The notes beneath the pieces were generated by a model. It ran no database searches and had not been told where the DNA came from. It saw nothing but the letters and a program-made list of their open reading frames with translations. Source: Omphiscola glabra (taxonomy: Eukaryota > Mollusca > Gastropoda > Lymnaeidae). From it: a DNA stretch of 64,000 bases. The stretch covers positions 55,033,350-55,097,349 of the forward strand of contig OZ024795.1 in NCBI GenBank assembly GCA_964017045.1. The letters run 5' to 3'. Positions 1-13,200 of the stretch are shown piece after piece (within the stretch, counting starts at the first letter, position 1; every line of letters begins with the position of its first letter). A program made the translations under genes and the position numbers.

Positions 1-3000
1 AGTAACTTGTGTAGTAAGTAGGCATGTAACTATCCCAGGCAAGTAACTTGTGTAGTCAGCAGTCATGTAACTATCCTAGGCAAATAACTTGTTTAGTCAG
101 TAGGCATGTTACTATCCTAGGCAAGTAACTTGTGTAGTCAGTAGTCATGTAACTATCCTAGGCAAGTAACGTGTGTAGTCAGTAGTCATGTAACTATCCA
201 AGCCAAGCAACATGTGTGATCAGTAGGCATGTAACTAACCTAGCCATGTAATGTGTAGTCAGTAGTCATATAACTATCCTAGCCAAGTAACTTGTGTAGT
301 CAGTAGGCATGTAACTATTATAGGCAAGTAACTTGTGTAGTCAGTAGTCATGTAACTATCCTAGGCAAGTAACTTGTGTAGTCAGTAGACATGTAACTAT
401 CCTAGCCAAGTAATGTGTAGTCAGTAGTCGTGTAACTAACCTAGCCAAGTAATGTGTAGTCAGTAGTTATGTAACTATCCTAGCCAAGTAATGTGTAGTC
501 AGTAGTCATGTAACTATCCTAGGCAAGTAACTTGTGTAGTCAGTAGTCATGTAACTATCCTAGGCAAGTAACTTGTGTAGTCAGTAGTCATGTAACTATT
601 CTAGGCAAGTAAATTGTGTAATCAGTAGTCATGTAACTATCCTAGCCAAGTAATGTGTAGTCAGTAGTCATGCAACTATCCTAGCCAAGTAATGTGTAGT
701 CAGTAGGAATGTAACTATCCTAGGAAAGTAACTTGTGTAGTCAGTAGTCATGTAACTATCCTAGGCAAGTAACTTGTGTAGTCAGCAGTCATGTAACTAT
801 CCTAGGCAAATAACTTGTTTAGTCAGTAGGCATGTTACTATCCTAGGCAAGTAACTTGTGTAGTCAGTAGTCATGTAACTATCCAAGCCAAGCAACATGT
901 GTGATCAGTAGGCATGTAACTAACCTAGCCATGTAATGTGTAGTCAGTAGTCATGTAACTATCATAGCCAAGTAACTTGTGTAGTCAGTAGTCATGTAAC
1001 TATCGTAGGCAAGTAACTTGTGTAGTCAGTAGGCATGTAACTATCATAGGCAAGTAACTTGTGTAGTCAGTAGTCATGTAACTATCCTAGGCAAGTAACT
1101 TGTGTAGTCAGTAGACATGTAACTATCCTAGCCAAGTAATGTGTAGTCAGTAGTCGTGTAACTAACCTAGCCAAGTAATGTGTAGTCAGTAGTTATGTAA
1201 CTATCCTAGCCAAGTAATGTGTAGTCAGTAGTCATGTAACTATCCTAGGCAAGTAACTTGTGTAGTCAGTAGTCATGTAACTATCCTAGGAAAGTAACTT
1301 GTGTAGTCAGTAGTCATGTAACTATTCTAGGCAAGTAAATTGTGTAATCAGTAGTCATGTAACTATCCTAGCCAAGTAATGTGTAGTCAGTAGTCATGTA
1401 ACTATCCTAGCCAAGTAATGTGTAGTCAGTAGGAATGTAACTATCCTAGGCAAGTAACTTGTGTAGTCAGTAGTCATGTAACTATCCTAGCCAAGCAACA
1501 TGTTTGATCAGTAGGCATGTAACTATCCTACCCAAGTAATGTGTAGTCAGTAGTCATGTAACTATCCTAGCCAAGTAATTTGTAGTCAGTATTCATGTGG
1601 CTATCCTAGGCAAGTAACTTGTGTAGTCAGTAGGCATGTAACTACCATAGGCAAGTAGCTTGTGTAGTCAGTAGTCATGTAACTATCCTAGGCAAGTAAC
1701 TTGTGTAGTCAGCAGTCATGTAACTATCCTAGGCAAATAACTTGTGTAGTCAGTAGTCATGTAACTATCCTAGGCAAGTAACTTGTGTAGTAAGTAGGCA
1801 TGTAACTATCCCAGGCAAGTAACTTGTGTAGTCAGCAGTCATGTAACTATCCTAGGTAAATAACTTGTGTAGTCAGTAGGCATGTAACTATCCTAGGCAA
1901 GTAACTTGTGTAGTCAGTAGTCATGTAACTATCCTAGGCAAGTAACGTGTGTAGTCAGTAGTCATGTAACTATCCTAGCCAAGCAACATGTGTGATCAGT
2001 AGGCATGTAACTTACCTAGCCATGTAATGTGTAGTCAGTAGTCATGTAACTATCCAAGCCAAGCAACATGTGTGATCAGTAGGCATGTAACTAACCTAGC
2101 CATGTAATGTGTAGTCAGTAGTCATGTAACTATCCTAGCCAAGTAACTTGTGTAGTCAGTAGTCATGTAACTATCGTAGGCAAGTAACTTGTGTAGTCAG
2201 TAGGCATGTAACTATCCTAGCCAAGTAATGTGTAGTCAGTAGTCGTGTAACTATCCTAGCCAAGTAATGTGTAGTCAGTAGTCATGTAACTATCCTAGCC
2301 AAGTAATGTGTAGTCAGTAATCATGTAACTATCCTAGGCAAGTAACTTGTGTAGTCAGTAGGCATGTAATTATCCTAGGCAAGTAACTTGTGTAGTCAGT
2401 AGGCATGTAACTATCCCAGGCAAGTAACTTGTGTAGTCAGTAGGCATGTAACTATCCTAGGAAAGTAACTTGTGTAGTCAGTAGTCATGGAACTATCCTA
2501 GGCAAGTAACTTGTGTGATCAGTAGGCATGTAACTATCCTAGCCAAGTAATGTGTAGTCAGAAGTCAAGTAACTATCCTAGCCAAGTAATGTGTAGTCAG
2601 TAGTCATGAAACTATCCTAGGCAAGTAACTTGTGTAGTCAGTAGGCATGTAACTATTATAGGCAAGTAACTTTTAGTCAGTAGTCATGTAACTATCCTAG
2701 GCAAGTAACTTGTGTAGTTAGTAGGCATGTAACTATTATAGGCAAGTAACTTGTGTAGTCAGTAGGCATGTAACTATTATAGGCAAGTAACTTGTGTAGT
2801 CAGTAGTCATGTAACTATTCTAGGCAAGTAACTTGTGTAGTCAGTAGTCATGTAACTATCCTAGCCAAGTAATGTTTAGTCAGTAGTCATGTAACTATCC
2901 TAGCCAAGTAATCTGTAGTCAGTAGGCATGTAACTATCCTAGGCAAGTAACTAGTGTAGTCAGTAGGCATGTAACTATCATAGGCAAGTAACTTGTGTAG

Positions 3001-3980
3001 TCAGTAGTCATGTAAATATCCTAGGAAAGTAACTTGTGTAGTTAGTAGGCATGTAACTATCCTAACCAAGTAATGTGTAGTCAGTAGTCGTGTAACTATC
3101 CTAGCCAAGTAATGTGTAGTCAGTAGTCATGTAACTATCCTAGGCAAGTAACTTGTGTAATCAGTAGTCATGTAACTATCCTAGCCAAGTAATGTGTAGT
3201 CAGTAGTCATGTAACTATCCTAGGCAAGTAACTTGTGTAGTCAGTAGGCATGTAACTATCATAGGCAAGTAACTTGTGTAGTCAGTAGTCATGTAAATAT
3301 CCTAGGCAAGTAACTTATGTAGTCATTAGGCATGTAACTATCCCAGGCAAGTAACTTGTGTAGTCAGCAATCATGTAACTATCCTAGGCAAATAACTTGT
3401 GTAGTCAGTAGGCATGTAACTATCCTAGGCAAGTAACTTGTGTAGTCAGTAGTCATGTAACTATCCTAGCCAAGCAACATGTGTGATCAGTAGGCATGTA
3501 ACTAACCTAGCCATGTAATGTGTAGTCAGTAGTCATGTAACTATCTTAGCCAAGTAATGTGTAGTCAGTAGTCATGTAACTATCCTAGGAAAGTAACTTG
3601 TGTAGTCAGTAGTCATGTAACTATCCTAGCCAAGCAACATGTGTGATCAGCAGGCATGTAACTATCCTAGCCAAGTAATGTGTAGTCAATAGTCATGTAA
3701 CTATCCTAGCCAAGTAATGTGTAGTCAGTAGTCATGTAACTATCCTAGGCAAGTAACTTGTGTAGTCAGTAGGCATGTAACTATCATAGGCAAGTAGCTT
3801 GCGTAGTCAGTAGTCATGTAACTATCCTAGGCAAGTAACTTGTGTAGTCAGTAGGCATGTAACTATCCTAGCCAAGTAATGTGTAGTCAGTAGTCGTGTA
3901 TCTATCCTAGCCAAGTAATGTGTAGTCAGTAGTCATGTAACTATCCTAGCCAAGTAATGTGTAGTCAGTAGTCATGTAAC
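1..3980. repeat. 41/39-bp tandem array, about 97 units
   Basis: The unit alternates between a 41-bp form containing AAGTAACTTGTGTAGTCAG and a 39-bp form containing AAGTAATGTGTAGTCAG, both followed by GTCATGTAACTATCCTAGG/C. It starts before the window and ends about 20 bases before the acceptor of plus exon A, so it lies in the preceding intron. Blocks repeat at a higher order: a TCAGCAGTC unit and an AGGAAT unit each recur 726 bp later. I see no coding exon inside it. Confidence 0.95.
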
Positions 3981-4002
3981 CAATACTATACTCAACCATC
4001 AG

Positions 4003-4283
4003 GCCATGAACTTCTTCAAGGAAATCAAGAAGCAATTTATTGATAGCCTGAAAAAACATGAATGGCTGGACCATGACTCGCGCACGAAAGTAACCAGAAA
4101 GGCAGAAATAATGACCGCCCATCTGGGCTACCCGGACTGGATAATGGATCCGACCAAACTGGATCAATTCTACAAAGAGTTTAACATCCAGAAGAGTGAA
4201 TATCTCTACAACTATGTATCGGCTAAGACGGCGCTGAAACAATACAAGATGCACAAGTACTTGAAACCAGTCGACAGATTGGA
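4003..4283 (+). CDS. Plus gene exon A (start of the visible M13 domain)
   Basis: Acceptor ACCATCAG at 3995-4002 opens in phase 0 with AMNFFKEIKK. Donor GTAAG begins at 4284 and leaves phase 2. The exon is 281 bases, exactly the length of minus exon 9, and encodes the helical segment before the zinc motif, with WLDHDSR and LGYPDWIMDP. The first in-frame codons of the intron give a stop (TAA at 4285). The final 14 bases are repeated as part of the array that follows. Confidence 0.9.
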
Positions 4284-7200
4284 GTAAGTCTTTCTATGTT
4301 CATTTTGTCGACAGATTAGGGTAAGTCTGTCGTTGTTCCGGTTGTCGACAGATTAGGGTAAGTCTGTCCTTGTTCAGGTTGTCGACAGATTAGGGTAAGT
4401 CTTTCCTTGTTCCGGTTGTCGACAGATTAGGGTAAGGCTGTCTTTGTTCACGTTGTCGACAGATTAGGGTAAGTCTGTCCTTGTTCACGTTGTCGACAGA
4501 TAAGGGTAAGTCTGTCCTTGTTTACGTTGTCGACAGATTAGGTTAAGTCTGTCCTTGTTCGGGTTTGCGGGGAAAATAATCGCAATTCCGGAATTTGTTT
4601 AAGACTAAAGTAAGTGGTGCCCCTTAGCGTTTAGTTACAATATGGTATATAAGGGGTGCCCCTCCCCAATTGAGATGGGGGAACGTTTAGTTACAATATG
4701 GTATATAAGGGGTGCCCCCCCCACTGTGTTATATTGTTTGTACTTGGCATTTGAAGGTGACAAATGTTGTGTTCCCCCGTGAGTACGCATTGACAGTGAC
4801 ACGCCCACAAAGTACCGACTACTATAAGTTCGCAAAGCACCGACTATGATAAGTCCTCAAAGGACTGAATATGATAAGTCCTCAAAGCACCGAATATGAT
4901 AAGTCCTCAAAGCACCGACTATGATAATTCGTCAAAGCGACGAAAGTGACAAGTGCTCATAACCCCGACTGTGACACGAGTGAGGCTGTATGACCACCAA
5001 CATGTTAGATACAAGTGAGGCTGTATGAAAACCAACAAGTGATGATGTATGACCACCAACATGTTAGATACAAGTGAGGCTGTATGACCACCAACATGTT
5101 AGGTACAAGTGAGGCTGTATGACCACCAACTGGTTAGATACAAGTGATGCTGTATGACCACCAACATGTTAGATACAAGTGATGCTGTATGACCACCAAC
5201 AGTTTAGATACAAGTGAGGCTGTATGACCACCAACATGTTAGATACAAGTGAGGCTGTATGATCACCAACAGGTTAGATACAAGTGAGGCTGTATGACCA
5301 CCAACATGTTAGATACAAGTGAGGCTGTATGACCACCAACATGTTAGATACAAGTGAGGCTGTATGACCACCAACAGGTTAGATACAAGTGAGGCTGTAT
5401 GACCACCAACATGTTAGATACAAGTGAGGCTGTATGACCACCAACATGTTAGATACAAGTGAGGCTGTATGACCACCAACATGTTAGATACAAGTGAGGC
5501 TGTATGACCACCAACATGTTAGATACAAGTGAGGCTGTATGACCACCAACATGTTAGATACAAGTGAGGCTGTATGACCACCAACATGTTAGATACAAGT
5601 GAGGCTGTATGACCACCAACATGTTAGATACAAGTGAGGCTGTATGACCACCAACATGTTAGATACAAGTGAGGCTGTATGACCACCAACATGTTAGATA
5701 CAAGTGAGGCTGTATGACCACCAACAGGTTAGATACAAGTGAGGCTGTATGACCACCAACATGTTAGATACAAGTGAGGCTGTATGACCACCAACAGGTT
5801 AGATACAAGTGAGGCTGTATGACCACCAACAGGTTAGATACAAGTGAGGCTGTATGACCACCAACAGGTTAGATACAAGTGAGGCTGTATGACCACCAAC
5901 AGGTTAGATACAAGTGAGGCTGTATGACCACCAACAGGTTAGATACAAGTGAGGCTGTATGACCACCAACAGGTTAGATACAAGTGAGGCTGTATGACCA
6001 CCAACATGTTAGATACAAGTGAGGCTGTATGACCACCAACAGGTTAGATACAAGTGAGGCTGTATGACCACCAACATGTTAGATACAAGTGAGGCTGTAT
6101 GACCACCAACATGTTAGATACAAGTGAGGCTGTATGACCACCAACATGTTAGATACAAGTGAGGCTGTATGACCACCAACAGGTTAGATACAAGTGAGGC
6201 TGTATGACCACCAACATGTTAGATACAAGTGAGGCTGTATGACCACCAACATGTTAGATACAAGTGAGGCTGTATGACCACCAACATGTTAGATACAAGT
6301 GAGGCTGTATGACCACCAACAGGTTAGATACAAGTGAGGCTGTATGACCACCAACATGTTAGATACAAGTGAGGCTGTATGACCACCAACATGTTAGATA
6401 CAAGTGAGGCTGTATGACCACCAACAGGTTAGATACAAGTGAGGCTGTATGACCACCAACATGTTAGATACAAGTGAGGCTGTATGACCACCAACATGTT
6501 AGATACAAGTGAGGCTGTATGACCACCAACAGGTTAGATACAAGTGAGGCTGTATGACCACCAACAGGTTAGATACAAGTGAGGCTGTATGACCACCAAC
6601 ATGTTAGATACAAGTGAGGCTGTATGACCACCAACAGGTTAGATACAAGTGAGGCTGTATGACCACCAACAGGTTAGATACAAGTGAGGCTGTATGACCA
6701 CCAACATGTTAGATACAAGTGAGGCTGTATGACCACCAACAGGTTAGATACAAGTGAGGCTGTATGACCACCAACATGTTAGATACAAGTGAGGCTGTAT
6801 GACCACCAACAGTTTAGATACATGTGAGGCTGTATGACCACCAACATGTCAGATACAAGTGAGGCTGTATGACCACCAACATGTTAGATACAAGTGAGGC
6901 TGTATGACCACCAACAGTTTAGATACAAGTGAGGCTGTATGACCACCAACATGTTAGATACAAGTGAGGCTGTATGACCACCAACAGGTTAGATACAAGT
7001 GAGGCTGTATGACCACCAACAGGTTAGATACAAGTGAGGCTGTATGACCACCAACAGGTTAGATACAAGTGAGGCTGTATGACCACCAACAGGTTAGATA
7101 CAAGTGAGGCTGTATGACCACCAACAGGTTAGATACAAGTGAGGCTGTATGACCACCAACAGGTTAGATACAAGTGAGGCTGTATGACCACCAACAGGTT

Positions 7201-10200
7201 AGATACAAGTGAGGCTGTATGACCACCAACATGTTAGATACAAGTGAGGCTGTATGACCACCAACAGGTTAGATACAAGTGAGGCTGTATGACCACCAAC
7301 ATGTTAGATACAAGTGAGGCTGTATGACCACCAACATGTTAGATACAAGTGAGGCTGTATGACCACCAACATGTTAGATACAAGTGAGGCTGTATGACCA
7401 CCAACAGGTTAGATACAAGTGAGGCTGTATGACCACCAACATGTTAGATACAAGTGAGGCTGTATGACCACCAACATGTTAGATACAAGTGAGGCTGTAT
7501 GACCACCAACAGGTTAGATACAAGTGAGGCTGTATGACCACCAACATGTTAGATACAAGTGAGGCTGTATGACCACCAACATGTTAGATACAAGTGAGGC
7601 TGTATGACCACCAACAGGTTAGATACAAGTGAGGCTGTATGACCACCAACAGGTTAGATACAAGTGAGGCTGTATGACCACCAACATGTTAGATACAAGT
7701 GAGGCTGTATGACCACCAACAGGTTAGATACAAGTGAGGCTGTATGACCACCAACAGGTTAGATACAAGTGAGGCTGTATGACCACCAACATGTTAGATA
7801 CTAGTGAGGCTGTATGACCACCAACAGGTTAGATACAAGTGAGGCTGTATGACCACCAACATGTTAGATACAAGTGAGGCTGTATGACCACCAACAGTTT
7901 AGATACATGTGAGGCTGTATGACCACCAACATGTCAGATACAAGTGAGGCTGTATGACCACCAACATGTTAGATACAAGTGAGGCTGTATGACCACCAAC
8001 AGTTTAGATACAAGTGAGGCTGTATGACCACCAACATGTTAGATACAAGTGAGGCTGTATGACCACCAACAGGTTAGATACAAGTGAGGCTGTATGACCA
8101 CCAACAGGTTAGATACAAGTGAGGCTGTATGACCACCAACAGGTTAGATACAAGTGAGGCTGTATGACCACCAACAGGTTAGATACAAGTGAGGCTGTAT
8201 GACCACCAACAGGTTAGATACAAGTGAGGCTGTATGACCACCAACAGGTTAGATACAAGTGAGGCTGTATGACCACCAACAGGTTAGATACAAGTGAGGC
8301 TGTATGACCACCAACATGTTAGATACAAGTGAGGCTGTATGACCACCAACAGGTTAGATACAAGTGAGGCTGTATGACCACCAACATGTTAGATACAAGT
8401 GAGGCTGTATGACCACCAACATGTTAGATACAAGTGAGGCTGTATGACCACCAACAGGTTAGATACAAGTGAGGCTGTATGACCACCAACAGGTTAGATA
8501 CAAGTGAGGCTGTATGACCACCAACAGGTTAGATACAAGTGAGGCTGTATGACCACCAACATGTTAGATACAAGTGTAAGACATCAACTTTGTCCAAACA
8601 CATGTAAAATGGATTCTGTTTTATCCACAGATGGGACATGGATGTCAGTCCTTACGGGGTCCAGACTGTCTATGATACTCAGATGAACGGAATCACTGTA
8701 CCAGCTGGCGTGCTCCGCTCACCACTATATGTGCCATCTGTCTCAGAGTGAGTTAACGGGTCAGAGAAAGTGAGAAGGGGAGGGAGAGAGAGCGGAAGGG
8801 AGAAAATGAGTGAGTGGGGTGGGGTTCAAAGACGAAACTGGCGTCGGAGTAAGAGATAGGGAGAGAGAAAATGAGTGAGTGGGGTGGGGTTCAAAGACGA
8901 AACTGGCGTCGGAGTAAGAGATAGGGAGAGAGAATTAGAGAGAGAGAGATAGAGAGAGAAAATTAGAGAGAGAGAGCGAAAAATTTTACGTCATTGGTTT
9001 AACTTGTACGTCCTATTAGCTACGTCATTGATTCAACTTGTCAGTCCTATTAGCTACGTCTTTGGTTCAACTTGTCTATTCCACAGGGCGCATGCGTATG
9101 GTTCGGTGGGATCGATACTGGGCCGAGAGTTCCTTCGCGGCTTCGATACCACGAGGGTGATGTATGACGAGCATGGAGAATATGACCAACTCTTCTCGCC
9201 TGAGATCCACAAGAGATTCACAGAGTGCACCACCTGCCTTATCGAGCAGTATGACAAGCTCAAGGTGACAGGAAGTAGCAAAGTTTGAACCTTTTGCTTA
9301 GGGTCTATTTATAAGTGCAACCAGTGGCGTATCAAAATAGTGGGCTATCAGGCATCGCCCCATGGGCGGATACGAGGGCCGCTAGCCACTACCACGGCCA
9401 ATATTCCCTACGACGGTCGCTAGCCACTACCTCAATTTTTGTTTAATTGTGTACAGAATAGCCATACATGAAAAATGACAAAAACGTTTAGAAAAACACA
9501 AAAATTTACGAGAAATCCATGAAATAAAAAATAAAAAGCAAATTTCCTTTTAACATCACCAACAGTAAAACAGAGATTATATTAAAGAATATCAAATACA
9601 ATTTTATACATAGACCTACCTTAACTCTAACTTTTATGTCGAATAATTATTTAATTATTACATTTAATTAATTTTTTTCTTAATAACAATAATGCATAAC
9701 AAAGATTACATATACTTACAAATAAGCATATTTATTTGATCAGATTTAAATGGAGTCCATTTTCCGTGAAAATAAAACAAAGAAATTTTTACAAGATATA
9801 GCCCGCCAAACATTGGCGATAGCTATGCGTGAACTTCCCATCTACTAGATATAGCCCGCCAAACATTGGCGATAGCTATGCGTGAACTTCCCATCTACTA
9901 AAGTTGCTTGACAAAACATGAACTCAAGTAACGCACATTTAAGAATCCCAATTTTTGCTACACCCTTCCCCCCATGATACGTCACTCCACACTTTATATT
10001 TCACGCCCCTGAACTATATTATTATATTCTGATGCCCCAACCACGTTTAAACCGAATATTTGTTACACCATATTTAGACGATTTCATTTTCCGTTTGCAT
10101 TATTACAAATATCTCTCACTTGGTGTTGTCATCGGGAATTATATTTTGCGCGCTATTGAACTCATTATTGAACCTTACTTTCTTTCAAACGTATAGAATT

Positions 10201-13200
10201 ATTTGTAGCATACTCCCAATACCAAATTAGGAAGCAGCCGTAAATGGAAGCAGTCCACTAGTCCCACCAGAAGCGCAATATGTCTGAGAGATAATAAACC
10301 CATTGAGTGAGGGAGGGGGGGGATTTTAGATTTTTTCGCGGCTATTGAACACACAGTTGCACGGTGTTGGTGCAGTTAGAGGGAATTTTATTTTACTGTG
10401 TGCTTTCAAACAGGGACATTAGATCATTCCTTTATATCGCTATTCATATTTATAAACAGGGACATTAGATCATTCCTCTATATCGCTATTCATATTTATA
10501 AACAGGGACATTAGATCATTCCTTTATATCGCTATTCATATTTATAAACAGGGACATTAGATCATTCCTTTATATCGCTATTCATATTTATAAACAGGGA
10601 CATTAGATCATTCCTTTATATCGCTATTCATATTTATAAACGTATAGTTTGCAGTACGCACTTTGTTTCTACCGCAGGTTAACGGCAAGCTAACGCTGGA
10701 TGGGAACATTGCTGACATCGGCGGCATCAAGTACACCTACAAAGCGTACAAGGCGGCCTTCAAACCGACCGCGTACAAAATTTCTGGCATAAACTTTACC
10801 CACGACCAGCTGTTCTTTATAGGATTCACCCAGGTAGGCCATAAACCGTAGCTTTAGAACCTCAATGCTCTTTAAGCCTAGAGTACCCGGGAACTTCATA
10901 TGAAGTTGACTAAAGGCCTGAGTACCCGGGACCTTCATATGAAGTTAAATAAAGGCCAGAGTACCTGGGGCCTTCATATGAAGTTAACTAAAGGCCTGAG
11001 TACTTAGGGCCTTCACATGTAGTTAACAAAAGACATGAGTACCTATGGCCTTCATATGAAGTTAACAAAAGACCTGAGTACTTGGGGCCTTCATATGAAG
11101 TTAACAAAAGACCTGAGTACCTGGGGCCTTCATATGAAGTTAACTAAAGATCTGAGTACTCGGAGCCTTCATATGAAGTTAACAAAAGGCCTGAGAACCT
11201 GGGGACTTCATATGAAGTTAACTAAAGACCTTAGTACCTGTGGACTTCATATGAAGTTAACTAAAGACCTGAGTACTTGGGGCCTTCATATGAAGTAAAC
11301 TAGAGCGAAATCCAAAATCTAATAAACTTCTAACGGCAATCTGCAAAGCAATCACAGAGTAATCTAACTACATCATAAAATAATCTAGCTACATCACACA
11401 GTAATCTAGCTAGATCACAAAGTAATCTAGCTACGTCATCTATCCAGCAAAGAAACTACACTCTAATCAGTATCTTATCACTGTCTAACCATCATCTAAC
11501 AACCAACAAACAATCATCAAAAAACATCAAACAACTAACAACCATCTATAAACGACCTAACTACCATCTAACTACCATCTATAACCAGTGGTCTTACACT
11601 ACCATCTATAACCAATGGCCGTTACGCTACCATCTAACTACCATCTATAACCAATGGCCGTTACACTAACATCTAACTACCATCTATAACCAATGGTCGT
11701 TACACTACCATTTAACTACCATCTATAACCAATGGCCTTTACACTACCATCTAACTACCAATAACCAATGGCCGTTACACTACCATCTAACTACCAATAA
11801 CCACTGACCGTTACACTACCATCTAACTACCAATAACCAATGGCCGTTACACTACCATCTAACTACCAATAACCAATGGCCGTTACACTACCATCTAACT
11901 ACCAATAACCAATGGCCGTTACACTACCATCTAACTACCAATAACCACTGGCCGTTACACTACCATCTAACTACCAATAACCACTGGCCGTTACACTACC
12001 ATCTAACTACCAATAACCACTGGCCGTTACACTACCATCTAACTACCATCTATAACCACTGGCCGTTACACTACCATCTAACTACTATCTATAACCACTG
12101 GCCGTTACACATAAACCTTAAGTGACAGTGCCATCCTGTTACTAGTACAACCACCCATCACCAAGGCATCTAACAGGTAGCCGACTAAATCCGTCCTTGA
12201 CCCACGAAGCAATGACCTTGGCATTGAAGTAATTTGATTTCAATGAGTTAAGTTTCTCCCCTCATGTGTTGTTAACATGGCGTTGGGTTGTAAACATGAC
12301 ATTGGTTTGTAAACATGACGTTGTAAACATGACGTTGCAGGGGTACTGCACCAAGATGAGACCAGGCCAGACCTCTACGGCCCTGAAGGGAGGCGCCCCC
12401 AAAACTTTGCCAACGCATCGGTAAGTCAATGATGTGCTTCTGTATCGTTTAAAGTCATATTATATATCAAGTCATATTATATATCAAGTCATATTATATA
12501 TCAAGTCATATTATATATCAAGTCATTATATATCAAGTCATATTATATACCAGGGATTTTAACCCGGTACATTTTTTTACACCGAGTCCGGGTATTTTGA
12601 GAAAATACCCGACTAGTCCACGTGTTACAAAAAAAAAAGTTAATTTCTCATTTTCTATATAATATACCGGCCTTTAACGAGTCCTACACCCTACCTGTTG
12701 GCGTTTAAACAGTCCTACATCCTTCCAGTTGTCATTTAAACAATCCTACATCATTCCTGTTGTCATTTAAACAATCCTACATCCTTCCTGTTGTCATTTA
12801 AACAATCCTACATCATTCCTGTTGTCATTTAAACAATCCTACATCATTCCTGTTGTCATTTAAACAATCCTACATCTTTCCTGTTGTCATTTAAACAATC
12901 CTACATCATTCCTGTTGTCATTTAAACAATCCTACATCATTCCTGTTGTCATTTAAACAATCCTACATCCTTCCTGTTGTCATTTAAACAATCCTACATC
13001 CTTCCTGTTGTCATTTAAACAATCCTACATCCTACCAATAGGCCGAAAACAGTCATATAGACATTAATATAATAGTAGCCACCGCTAAAGAACAAAAGCT
13101 ATTATTTACCTGAGTTCAATTATCACGCATGACAGTACAGCCTTTTTTTTTACTCGTTACTTTTGATATAAAACGTGGATTTGGGGGAATGGTGGTTTTG

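Noticed and set aside
9304..10400. Hidden exon in the long unique intron of the plus gene
   Set aside because: Exons C and D join directly in phase 0 and match adjacent exons in the paralogue, so nothing is missing.
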